From assembly GCF_029852145.1 (NCBI RefSeq), contig NC_079971.1, forward strand, positions 23,373,563-23,437,562: DNA of 64,000 nucleotides. The letters run 5' to 3'. The notes beneath the pieces were generated by a model. It worked only from the letters and a program-made list of their open reading frames with translations, did no database searches and had not been told where the DNA came from. Each line of letters begins with the position of its first letter. The first letter of the stretch is position 1. Positions 12,293-23,600 of the stretch are shown here, in pieces. Source of the stretch: Microplitis mediator (Eukaryota; Arthropoda; Insecta; Hymenoptera; Braconidae). The position numbers and the translations under genes are program-made.

Positions 12293-12745
12293 TCAAATTT
12301 TTTAATTTTAATTAAAATAAAATTTTATTAAAAATCAGTGAAAATTTTAATGAATTTTAAATTATTGCTTAATATAATTTATATTTATAAAAATTGTAGT
12401 CTATATATTTATATATGTAATTAAAATTTAATTGATTAAATTTATATCGATTGACTGCTCGAGTTTTCTAAAACTCATTAGTTTTCTACGGGTAAAAAAT
12501 AAACGGCTAAATTTAGAGTAATAAAAAATTAACAGCCGAAATCAAATCCGATTGTTGGTGCAGATATCGAAGATTATAAATATAAATGGGGGTGAAAAAA
12601 AATGTAGAGGGCAAAAGTACGCGGAGATTGCGCGTAATGGAGCCAACGTGGATGCTGTGTTTATGATCAATACTTTTCTCCATTTTCTGTATCATTCTCA
12701 GTGCAACGACGTGTCATTCAAATTTACTCACTTAAAATAACAACC

Positions 12746-13262
12746 ATGGGCTCTCCAAATCATTTGTGTCATCGCAAACACAAAGGTAATTATTATTACA
12801 CTAATTATTTACGCTGATAATTAATTACTCGATAATTGTCATCAGATTCCACCAAAATTCAGAATAAAATTCTGTCAAATATTCAGTACGAAAATTATTT
12901 TAAAATTATCAGCGAGTGCTGTAATTTAATTTTTGATTTAAATTTAAAAATAATTTTTAATGATTGCAGTTCTCAGCGACATGGAAACTGAAGAAACAAT
13001 CGAAGACATCTCGGAATCAGTCGATGATTTACGAGAGCGACTTGCGAATGTCAAAAAAATGATGCAGGAACAAAGTGGGTACACTCTAGGTGAGATTGCA
13101 GCTAAAAAAAAAATGTTTAAATCGGATGTTATCAATGGAAATTTATTGTCTCTTATATTCGCTGGTGTATTTTTTGTCGTTATCGGCGCAAGTGCTTGGG
13201 CATTTTATAATCTCTATAGAGCAGTTCTTAAAAAATTTCCTTCTCATCATACAGAATTGTAA
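12746..13262 (+). CDS. Small single-pass membrane protein with coiled coil, unidentified
   Basis: Two exons: 12746-12785 (ATG in good context, CAACCATGG) and 12970-13262, joined by a 184-base GT-AG intron, encode 110 residues. Residues about 18-55 are acidic and heptad-like, including ESVDDLRERLANVKKMMQEQ. Residues about 74-98 (LLSLIFAGVFFVVIGASAWAFY) form one transmembrane helix, followed by a short basic tail (RAVLKKFPSHHTEL). No signal peptide, so a cytosolic coiled coil anchored near the C-terminus is likely. I do not recognise the family. The AT-rich 5' region 12293-12745 is presumably its promoter and 5' UTR. Confidence 0.7.
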
Positions 13263-13474
13263 TTTTAATTTTTTTCTTCAAATAATTGTCTACTGTAATT
13301 AATTAATTATAATAAATATAAATAACAAATAGAATTTTAAAATTCATTTTTCCCGCCGTTTCCTTAAGCGACCTATTTAAATATATGCCATATTTATTTT
13401 ATTGATAAAACTGTATGCAATCATCAGAACATGAGAAACCCGACAATCGAACAACAAATTTTTAAAAAATAAAA

Positions 13475-13537
13475 ATGGGTTTTGGCGGTTTATTCAAAAG
13501 CATTTACAATGATCCGTTTAAATGGCAAATTACTTGA
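13475..13537 (+). pseudogene. Broken duplicate of exon 1 of the next gene
   Basis: The stretch 13340-13560 is a tandem copy of 13605-13860, including the CCCGCCGTTT upstream block, ATCAGAACA, and the 16-codon exon 1 (GLFKSIYNDPFKW at the end). In this copy the donor TGGTAAG has become TGGCAAA, and the frame runs on for three codons to TGA. Only exon 1 is present. It can encode at most a 20-residue peptide, so it is a decayed or non-coding duplicate. Confidence 0.7.
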
Positions 13538-13772
13538 TTACTTTATTAATTATTGGTAATTACAATTAAAAATAATAATTTTTTTTTTATTGTTGATTTA
13601 TAATTTAAAAATTTATTTTTTTCCCGCCGTTTTCTTAAGCGACATCTATTTAAATATATACCACATTTATTCATTTATACTATTGATAAAAACGTGCGCA
13701 ATTCATCAGAACACGAGAAACTTTCGACAATTGAGCAACAAATTTAAATAATTAAATTTAAATAAACAAAAA

Positions 13773-14003
13773 ATGGGTCTCTTTGGTTTATTCAAAAGTA
13801 TTTACAATGATCCGTTTAAATGGTAAGTTATCACTTGATTATTTTATTAATTATCAGTAATTACAATTAAAAATAATAATTTGATTTTTTTACTGTTCAG
13901 GTCATTGGTTAAAAGCATTGCGATGTTCGCTTTTGGTGTTTCCCTGGCCCTGGAGAGCCAAGGAGTCGATTTAATGGCACCCCCGCCAGTAATAAATGTC
14001 TAG
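13773..14003 (+). CDS. 51-residue hydrophobic micropeptide gene, unidentified
   Basis: Exons 13773-13822 and 13901-14003 with a 78-base GT-AG intron whose acceptor TACTGTTCAG is strong. The protein starts MGLFGLFKSIYNDPFKW, then has a short hydrophobic helix (IAMFAFGVSLALE), and ends MAPPPVINV. The size and single helix are typical of small mitochondrial or ER membrane subunits, but I cannot name it. Support as a real gene: clean splice sites, conservative differences from the upstream duplicate of exon 1, and a poly(A)-signal-like AATAAA soon after the stop. 14004-14357 holds only AT-rich spacer and the EXT2 promoter. Confidence 0.7.
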
Positions 14004-14357
14004 TTGAATAAAATAAACAATTTTCTAATTAAAAATACCTCATTATGTTTTTCTAATTATTATAATTAATGATAATTGTAATTTTAAGTTAACAATTACA
14101 GTAATAATTTAAATTTCCGCCAAAAAAATGATTTTTATTTTTCCCCGCGAAAAATTTATAATTTAAAATTGAATAAATTTAAATTATCATGAATTACTGA
14201 GTACTTGTCATTTAAAATTTAAAAAACTCCTGATTATTCGAATTCCAAGAATTTAAACAACTGAATTTTTTTCTCCACGCCACCTTGAAGAATCATAACC
14301 TCAAAAAAAATACTAGAGTAAGTCTGTGAAAAAAATGTAAAATAATAAAAAGTCACA

Positions 14358-16544
14358 ATGATATCAACGCATTTAATGCGCAAGCATCATCATCATTATC
14401 ATTATCACCGCAATATTTTGTTATCAATCGTAGTAATAGTGATCTGTGTGATAACTCTGACAATTGGATACCATTTACTCGGATACGTAAACACGAAAAA
14501 AGAAATAATTTACTCGCCAGTGAGAATTGATCTGGACACTTTGTCATCACTACCGCAGGTATCGATACCCAGGACACCAGCATCTCCAACAAATATTTCC
14601 TGCACGCACTTCACCTGCTTCAATGTCTACCGCTGCGGTCAGCAGGGCAGCAAATTGCTGGTCTACGTCTACCCGATCAAAAGTTACGTCGACGAAGACG
14701 GGGCGGTGATAAATGGTCAGCTGTCACGGGAATTCATCCAGATCCTGGATGCCGTAACACGCAGTAAGTTTTACACCCCAGATCCTCACCAGGCTTGCCT
14801 GTTTGTCCCGTCAATAGACACTTTGAATCAGAACAAATTAAATGTCCGGGCTGTTGGCAGAGCGCTCAGTGCCCTGGAGTTTTGGAACAATGGCGAGAAT
14901 CATTTGATATTTAATTTAATATCCGGTGTCTTTCCTGATTACAACACCAGCATTGATGTTGATATTGGGAGAGCGATGCTGGTTGCTGCTGGTTTTTCAT
15001 CATCAACTTATCGCAGTGGGTTTGATTTAAGTATCCCAGTGTTTGCATCTAGACCAGCAGGTCATGGTCCAGGTTTAGGTCCAGGTCTGGAATCAAATCC
15101 CAAGTTACCAAAACTGGATCCCCGAGCTGACTTTGTTGGGTCGACAGACGAATCTGAAGTAAATAAAATAAAAATAATATCCGGTCAAATAAATCTGAAC
15201 ATCGCATTTGAGCAGGACCTTCAGGACATAAATATAAATAATGAGATATTGATATTGCACCCGTGTGTTAATCACAACCCGATGAGCGATTCGATGCGCT
15301 GTGATAACAACGGAAAGGTCTACAAGTATCCAGATGTCCTGGGAACTGGGACCTTCTGCTTGGTGATACGCGGCGCGAGATTGGGCCAAAGTATTTTCCT
15401 GGAATCACTGGCTGCTGGCTGCATACCCGTCGTGGTGTCCGATTCCGTTGTCATGCCGTTCAGTGACATCATCGACTGGAGACGTGCTGTTGTATTTATC
15501 CGCGAAGTAGACATTCTGTCGCTGATATCAACTCTGAAAAATATTTCTGCGACCAGGATTGAGGAGTTACGGGACCATGGCCAGTGGCTGTGGTCCAGGT
15601 ACTTTAAGTCAGTGGACCTGATAGTAAACACGGCCCTGGAGGTGATGAACGACCGGATATTTCCTCAGCTTATGCGAGACTACAATAGTTGGAACTCCAG
15701 GTCTAATTATTCCCCGCTATTTTTGCCAGTGACGGCACCGAAAACCCACGGGTTCACTGCTGTCATCTTGACGTACGACCGCGTCGAGTTGTTGTTTTCT
15801 TTGATCACAAAAATAACTCAGGTTCCTAGTCTGTCCAAGATCCTGGTGATCTGGAATAATGTGAAAAAAGATCCTCCAGCATCGTCGCGGTGGCCGAAAG
15901 TCAACAAGTCGCTCCAAGTTATTCGGACAAAAGAAAATAAATTGTCTAATAGATTTTATCCGTACGATGAAATAGAAACGGAAGCTGTCCTGTCAATAGA
16001 CGATGACATAATCATGCTAACTGCTGATGAACTGGAGTTCGCTTATGAAGTATGGCGGGAATTTCCTGATAGAATCGTTGGGTTTCCATCTAGAACCCAC
16101 ACTTGGGACAACGAGACCCAGTGCTGGCGGTACGAAAGCGAGTGGACGAATGTCATATCGATGGTACTGACTGGAGCAGCATTTCATCATAAATATTGGA
16201 TGTATTTGTACACGACGTCGATGCCTGGTGACATAAAGTGGTGGGTCGACTCTCATATGAACTGCGAGGACATTGCGATGAATTTCCTGATCGCTAACAC
16301 GACGGGCAAGTCGCCGATAAAAGTTACGCCGAAAAAAAAATTCCGGTGTCCTGAGTGTACGAACACGGAAATGTTATCAGCAGACCTGGCGCACATGGCT
16401 GAGCGCACGCATTGCATCAATCGTTTCACGAGGATTTATGGTACCATGCCACTGAAATCTGTTGAATTTCGAGCAGATCCGGTTTTATTTAAAGACGTTT
16501 TTCCGGAAAAGTTGAAGCGTTTCAATGCTATCAAGAGTTTGTAG
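14358..16544 (+). CDS. Ext2: Exostosin-2 (heparan sulfate polymerase subunit)
   Basis: EXT2 (Drosophila sotv) works with EXT1 in the Golgi to extend the heparan sulfate chain with alternating GlcNAc and GlcA. One uninterrupted ORF of 728 residues, close to the family length. It has a His-rich cytosolic tail (residues 10-17), a signal-anchor helix at about 18-41, an exostosin domain at about 80-440 and a GT64 domain from about 470 to the end. GT64 marks are HGFTAVILTYDRVE, NKLSNRFYPYDEIETEAVL, the metal-binding DDD near 544-546, ESEWTNVISMVLTGAAF and WWVDSHMNCEDIAMNFL. The C-terminal FRCPECT and ADPVLFKDVFPEKLK match EXT2 better than EXT1. A Gly-Pro-Leu repeat near residues 235-245 is encoded by a hexanucleotide run. 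No introns, which is unusual beside its neighbours and could mean an ancient retrocopy or intron loss. Confidence 0.95.
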   Translation: MISTHLMRKHHHHYHYHRNILLSIVVIVICVITLTIGYHLLGYVNTKKEIIYSPVRIDLDTLSSLPQVSIPRTPASPTNISCTHFTCFNVYRCGQQGSKLLVYVYPIKSYVDEDGAVINGQLSREFIQILDAVTRSKFYTPDPHQACLFVPSIDTLNQNKLNVRAVGRALSALEFWNNGENHLIFNLISGVFPDYNTSIDVDIGRAMLVAAGFSSSTYRSGFDLSIPVFASRPAGHGPGLGPGLESNPKLPKLDPRADFVGSTDESEVNKIKIISGQINLNIAFEQDLQDININNEILILHPCVNHNPMSDSMRCDNNGKVYKYPDVLGTGTFCLVIRGARLGQSIFLESLAAGCIPVVVSDSVVMPFSDIIDWRRAVVFIREVDILSLISTLKNISATRIEELRDHGQWLWSRYFKSVDLIVNTALEVMNDRIFPQLMRDYNSWNSRSNYSPLFLPVTAPKTHGFTAVILTYDRVELLFSLITKITQVPSLSKILVIWNNVKKDPPASSRWPKVNKSLQVIRTKENKLSNRFYPYDEIETEAVLSIDDDIIMLTADELEFAYEVWREFPDRIVGFPSRTHTWDNETQCWRYESEWTNVISMVLTGAAFHHKYWMYLYTTSMPGDIKWWVDSHMNCEDIAMNFLIANTTGKSPIKVTPKKKFRCPECTNTEMLSADLAHMAERTHCINRFTRIYGTMPLKSVEFRADPVLFKDVFPEKLKRFNAIKSL

Positions 16545-16554
16545 ATTTAGTTGA

Positions 16555-17560
16555 TGATACTGGAGTTATTCGAGGATTAATAATTTTTTTCAAAACGATA
16601 AATTATAAAAAAAAATATTTTAAAAAATTGCACTTGTAGTTTTTTAAATTTTCTACATGTGCATATTTTTAGTTTTTTTTTTTTTTTTGTAATTGAATTG
16701 TTGAAAAAAAAATCCGAAAGTTGCTAATTGTCTGTTAGCTTCAGGATTATGAGTGTAAATGTAGCAGACATCAGACAAATTTAAAATTATTAATTAATAG
16801 ACTAAATAATTAATAAAATAAAATTTTTAAAATTGAAAAATTAATAAGTGCATTTTTTAAAAATATTTTTATAAAAATTATTTACTATTTTTATTTATAA
16901 TTTTAAATTTCTCTGATGTCTGCTACATTTACACTCATACAGGATTATTAGTTGATACTGAAGTTATTCGACGTATAATTTTTGGATTTTTTCAAAATGA
17001 TAAATTATAAAAAAAAAATATTTGAAAAAATTGCACTGATAGTTTTTTAAATTTCCTACATGTGCATATTTTTAGTTTTTTTTTTTTGTGACTGAGATGT
17101 TGAAAAAAAAAAATCAAAAAATTTCTAACTGTCTTTTAACTTCAGGATTATTAGTTGATACTGAAGTATTCGACGTATAATTTTTGGAATTTATTTTAAA
17201 CGATTAATTGTAAAAAAAAAAATTTGAAAAAATGCACTTATAGTTTTTTAAATTTTCTACATGTGCATATTTTTAGTTTTTTTTTTTTGTGACTGAAATG
17301 TTGGAAAAAAAATCCAAAAATTGCTAATTGTCTTTTAACTTTAGGATTATTAGTTGATACTGAAGTTTTTCGACGTATAATTTTTGGATTTTTTCAAAAC
17401 GATAAATTATAAAAAAAAAAAATATTTGAAAAAATTGCACTTGTAATTTTTTAAATTTTCTACATGTGCATATTTTTAGTTTTTTTTTTTTTTAAATTGA
17501 ATTGTTGAAAAAGAAAATCCGAAAATTACCAATTGGCTGCTAACTTCAGGATCATTTAGT
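16555..17560. repeat. Head-to-tail array of four family A elements
   Basis: Four units of about 195 bp. Each runs from ATAATTTTTGGATTTTTTCA through AAATTGCACTTGTAG and CTACATGTGCATATTTTTAG to AATTGTCT...TAACTTCAGGATTA. The units begin near 16560, 16960, 17165 and 17360. The first and second are separated by an inserted family B element (16749-16938). The array fills the space between EXT2 and MROH1, and no gene is seen in it. Confidence 0.8.
16749..16938. mobile_element. MITE-like element, family B, nested in family A
   Basis: It starts ATGAGTGTAAATGTAGCAGA and ends with the exact complement (TCTGCTACATTTACACTCAT); the inverted match continues for about 25 bases before drifting. Length 190 bp, interior AT-rich, no ORF. 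It interrupts the CAGGATTA junction between two family A units, so it inserted after that array formed or between its units. Confidence 0.85.
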
Positions 17561-17698
17561 TTTTGAATTTTTTAAATATTTCAAATTACGCGCGTTTTTT
17601 TATTTTCTTTATTATTATACTTATTACTGTTATTATTATTAGTATTTACTGCAAGTGCGCGAGTCTAACCTAGAGTATAAAATTTTAATAAAATTACA

Positions 17699-20600
17699 AT
17701 GAACTGTCAAAATAGTGAAGAAAAAATGAGCTCTGATTTATCAGGTAATTAATTTATTTAATTGGTGATATTTATAATTATACTGGGTCATGTTACCGGA
17801 TGCAATAATATTTTTTATTGCGTATAATTGTACGAAATGTGTCACAATTGTCGATAACAATATTTTAGTATGTAACAATTTTTAGAAAATTTTATTAATT
17901 TTGAAAAATGTTTTTATTAAAACAAACGTATAGATTCAAATTTTGAAATTTGAAATTTAAATTTTTTAATTTAACACTAAAAATGTAGACATTAATTTTT
18001 GTATTTATTGTAAATAAATAAAATATTTAAAAATTTGTCACTAAATTTTTTGCGCATTTTTTAAAAATTTTAAAAATCATTACTTTTAAAAACGAAAATT
18101 TTGACTACTACTTTACTATTTGAATTGTGAAATTTTTATGAGTGCGAATGTAGGAAATATGAGGTAAATTTTAAATTATAAATAAATTAAAAAAAAAATG
18201 CGCATACCGATTTTTAAATTTTATAAGAGCGCATTTTTTAAATTTTATTCGATTTGAATTTTACTTATTTATTTCAAAATTATGTCCGCTAAATTAAAGT
18301 CATAAATTGTCATAGAAATAATAGTCGGCATTTTTTGAATTACCAACTGTATATTTTTGAAAATTTATATTACAAATAAAATATAACTAAAATAATAATG
18401 TAATATATGATGAGTGTGAATGCAGCTGTAAATTTTAAATTTTCAAAATTTTTTAATAAATAAAAAAAAATGTTCAGAGTAGAAATTATAAAATGCGTAT
18501 TTAGATAATTTAAAAATAATTACGCGCATTTTTTTAAATTTCATTACTTTAATTAATTTATTTATGTAAAATATATAAATTGTCTCATATCTGCTACACT
18601 TACACTCATAATATATGTATCTATAAATAATTACTATAGTTAGTGTGTAATTAATGTATCAAAACATGTTTTTAACATTAATGACATTCAAAAATCTGTG
18701 ATTATTATCTAAGACATTCTCAGACAATACCCCCACTTTTCTAAAAATATTAATGACTTTGAACTGTTATAACCTTAAGAAATTTTTATCAATTAATTAA
18801 AAATAAGTTAAAGTATTAATTGAAAAAAAGACACCGCACTGTAAATTTTGGTGAGATAGAGGGTAGAGGTACCGTTTTTGATCACTTTTGGACTCGTGAA
18901 AAATTAAATAAATTAATACGTAAAAGATACAAAAAGATAATCAATTTTTCAAATGTATTCAGAAATACTCTGGTTGAGAAATCCGATTCACTTCAATGGG
19001 ATTTGATCGGAAATTTCTGAAAAATTTATTATTTTCCGATTGAATCCCATTCAAAATTTTTAATCAGAATCAATCGGTTCCAATTGGAAAATAATAACGA
19101 ATTCAAAATATTATTTTACGATTGGAACCGATTTACTCCGATTAAAAATTTTGAATGGGATTCAATCGGAAAATAATATTATTATTTTTATGCACTTTTT
19201 CCGATTGAAACCGATTCATTCCGATTATACTCAATCGGATTTCAATCGGAATTCTTAACCAGGGATACTTTTGTTCCACTATTAAAATGGAAATTTTATG
19301 TTACTCTTTTTCATTAATTAAAATAAAGTATTAAATGTCCAAAAATGGAGCAGTGGCCACAAATGGTACCTCTACCCTAGATTAAAAAAAAAAATTACTT
19401 TCACTTGTTATCAATTCCTTATCAAAAAAATCCATGTGGGATTGCATGGGAATTCATAGGAATCTATATAGGAAAGTCTGGATTTATATAAAAATTCAAG
19501 TAGGAAACCATGGGTACCTGGATTCCCATGTAGAAAACTCATTTAGGAAACTGTAGGTACCTGAATTCCTATATAGGAACTTGGATATGATTTCTTTATG
19601 GGAAATTTATACAGAAATCTGGGTTTCTATAAGTAATTTCTATGGAATCCGGAATATCTGGATTTCTATGCCTAGTGTCTATTGATACGCGTATATGAAT
19701 AAAAGAACAGATTAATATTCCTATAGGAAACCATATGGAAATCCATCAGATTCAGTATTTTAATTTAAAAAAAGACAGGGGACTGTCTGAGAATGCCCTT
19801 AAATGACGATTCTAAAATCAGTAAAAGGAAACACATGAAATTTTTTACCCGAATTTACAAATAAAGTTTTCAATTAAAACAAGAACAAAAATAAATATGA
19901 AAACATTGTAAGCCTGTAATCCAACCCAAAGATGAATAAAAGAACTTTTAAAATAAAATCAGCAAAAATTATTACTAGAACGATAGATAAATTCGAAATT
20001 AAAATTCCTAGTTATCAATTTACAAATTTATGTCACAAATTTTTATCCATACAATTTTGGTATTAAAACACCCAGAAAATAGCCCGCGTGCTACGAATTT
20101 AAAAAATGAAGGACTCATCACGAGTCTGATAGATTTTTGTTCTTGGGCAGCATGACCTGGTATCAATTAATGTCCGGTTTACTGATAATCACAACTAGAT
20201 TTATTTTCTCAGCTGTCGTGGGAGCTCTTCTGGATGCGCTGAATGACAAAAGTGATCAGGTAGCAGCCTGCATCAATGATTCCATAAGACAAATTTCTGA
20301 TCGTCATCCAGGAGTCGTTTTACACGCGGCTATTTATTACTTTGAGTTGCATAAAAAAATAACTTCAAGTCATACTTCTGCTATCTTACGTATTATAGCT
20401 GATACATTAAATAATAATACTAATACTAATAATAATAATAATAATAATAATGAAAATGAGAACGGAGATGAACAGGGAGAGCAAGTAGAGCCGAAAATGA
20501 AGGACTTAGCAGACGCGGTAGCAGAATTGGCGGTAAATAAATTGCTTATTGAAGAATTTGAAACAGAAGCTACCGAGTTGCTGATGGCACTGAGTCATAA

Positions 20601-23600
20601 TTATTGCAATCAAGCGATAGGTAACATTCTAAACAAATTTGAATTCGGAGTCGTGCCCAAGGCGGCGATGATTCGAGCACTGGGACTAATCGCTGCCTGT
20701 AATCCCTTTGACGTGGTCCCATTTATTAAACTAACATTCACATTCGTGCTGCCCATGTTCCATCATGCGCACGAAGAGCATCAAAAACTGGCGCTTTGCT
20801 TCGTCGTGGGTAAATTTGCCGAAGCGATAAACGATTATCTGGGCAACTTGGACAATTCGACGGAGTCGAGGATAAGCCGGGACAGTTTTTCAGAGGAAGC
20901 TGCTGGGGTATTTGAATTTTTAATAACCAGCGGATGGTTGAAATCGAGCCCGTCAACCAAAAACCGGCTTGCAGACGCAGTTCTCAAAGCGCTTTGTCCA
21001 ATTCTTTTATTACTGCCCGCTAATGGACAGATGCGATTCAATGAAACGATTATAAAATCGATCCCGTCTATTTTGAACTTCTGCAAATATTCGACAACTC
21101 GTTTCGCTGCGACGAAATTAATAGCCACGGTATTGATTGACAACGCGCGTAATCACAGCGATGATACTCAGAGCAAAGAACTACTGCGCCCGCATATTGA
21201 ATCTATTCAGCAAATTTTATTTGAACTGGTCAACGTCACACCTGCTTATGAATCGCGATCTAATGTATCACGCGACGCGCTGCTTACGCACTACGAAGTC
21301 CTCCAGTGCTACCGGGCAATAATTACTCTCTATCCTGAAGAAGGGTTGGATTTAGTTCTTCATAACTTACGATCCCCAGCCCCAAACTCACAGCGCGCGC
21401 GTGCTCTGGTGGTCGTACGTCATCTCATAAATACTTTGCCAACCGAAGACGACGCATCGCTTCAAAGAATAGCCCTTAGTATCCAAAATATCCTGGGAGA
21501 AAGTACCGGTGGTGCTGGAAGCAGCACTAGCGCTACAGTACGTCAATTAGCGGGACCAATAATCGCATTGTTAGCACATCCGACGTTACCTCTACTGCCG
21601 TCCCAACGTGCTAATTTGATACGTTTCATAATAATACGCTGCGGCGATGACACTGAGACTCAAACTTACGAGGAGGCTTTATTTTTATTAGCAAACACAG
21701 TCGCTGGAGCTGAAAACTGGCTATGGGCTGCTTTACTCAAAGCACTATTAGACCCCACGTATTCATTGGCAGCGGTCTCTATTTTACGAGGACTAGCAGC
21801 CCTCGTTGTAAAAGTCGTCCATCAGACGGACAACGAAGGCGGCAATTCATTCAAAGAATTTTCCGGATCTAAAGTAATAAAGCGGTGCCTTGAATTACTG
21901 GAGGTTGAGAAAAATCGTCTGGCTGTCGTGGGATTTCTCAAAGCAGCAGCTCCATTATTTGGCCACCAGTTGAAGCCCGAGTGGGATATTACACTCGCTA
22001 GGGTATCAGCGATGCTTGAAGACCAGAACAATCACTTGTGGAAACAACAAATGATTGAATTGCTGGAGATGAGCCGTCAACTGGAAGGCGTTGACTGGGC
22101 AGGGAAGCTGTCCAATGAATTAGTCCAGGGGGAAATAATAAATACCAGCATCTTAATTTATCTGGCAGCGGTAACTGACAACCCAACTCATCTGTCAGTT
22201 ATCGTAAGCATGGCACGGACGCATCCGTTCAATGAAGAATGTCCTCGCGCTGCTGGTATCGCTGCTAAACGAAACCTTTCCACGGTGATGAATCTGATGC
22301 AGGAAGCTTGTGACACAATTGACAGCTGCAAGAATCCTACAAAACTATTGGGATTGATGAGAGACACGCGAGCAGCAGCTGGTGTCGAGGCATCAAAAGC
22401 CAGTTTACTTCGTTGCTACGGCGAAATATTCGCAGTCCATGAGCAAAATAACTCCGAGCACGTTTACAAATCCTATTTAGCTGATGGTAAACATATTTTG
22501 CCCTGGATAATAAAGCAGTTGACTGATTGCAAAGAGGTAACCAGTAAAGAAGCTGGACTATTCGCACTAGAACAACTGGCCAAAGTGGTCGCCGGATCAA
22601 AATCTAATCAATTAGTCGATGGTCTATCCAATTCGACTGCTGTTACGCCCAGTTTGAAGTCCAAAGGAACTTGTCTGGCCACCCTGCTGACGCTCTTACA
22701 ATCGCACACGGGTTACCGACCTATTCAACTCTACCCGCAGTTACTTAAAACCATGATCGCGTTACTAAAAGTCCCTCCGGAGCTGAGTTACGATGAGCAG
22801 CAAGTGCTGATGGGGACTGTGCTGGACAAAGTTATCGGTGCCAGTTCGGAAGTTGATTTGATTTTGAAAAAAGAAACTAAAAGTCACGTCATTCAGCGGC
22901 TTGGAGCTGTCAGCAGTGAACTTGTTGCTGATTCATCAAATGCCTTAGCAGAGTTTGTTGAAATAATAATGCCGTGGATGCAGTCCAAGTTGCCGGTCGA
23001 GCGTAAGACGACTTTGCTGGTGCTGAGGACAACTTTGAAATCGTACTGCAATGGGCTCAAGTACACGTATCCCGGTGGTAAATTAGAGGCCGGCAAGTTA
23101 GTGGGAAGAATAATGTGCTGGTCAGCTGATGCTGAACGTCTTCTACGTCCGGTTATTATTGACTGTCTTGCTCTGACACTTGAAATAGCAGCGAGACATC
23201 ACAGCAGTGGAAATTTACCGATTGCTGATAACATTATCAATGTCAATGACCTGGAGGAATCGAAATTACGGTTGATAAGCGACGAGAACAAAACGTCTGA
23301 TGACATTTATGAGGGAATTTTGATGCTTGCGAAAATCGTGTGCCAGCGAGTCAATGCCGGAGAAGTTGTTGCGATGGCTGAGGGCTTGATCGAAGGACTT
23401 TTATTGCGTGAAGAGAGCGCGCTTTCTGCTGGAATATCACTCAGTCAATTGTTCCGCATTCGCGGCAATGAAATACCGCGTTCTGATTTGTATTTAATTG
23501 ACAATATCATTACGCAGATGCGTCAAATGGAGAATACTAGCTGCCGACATGCTGCTGCGACAGCCATTAAGTCTCTGACACATCATCATCCGGAAGAAGT

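Noticed and set aside
20137..20212. N-terminal extension of the MROH1 frame (MFLGSMTWYQ...)
   Set aside because: It ends in a strong acceptor TTTTCTCAG exactly where the family protein begins, and an upstream exon with a donor supplies the correct phase, so this is intron sequence.
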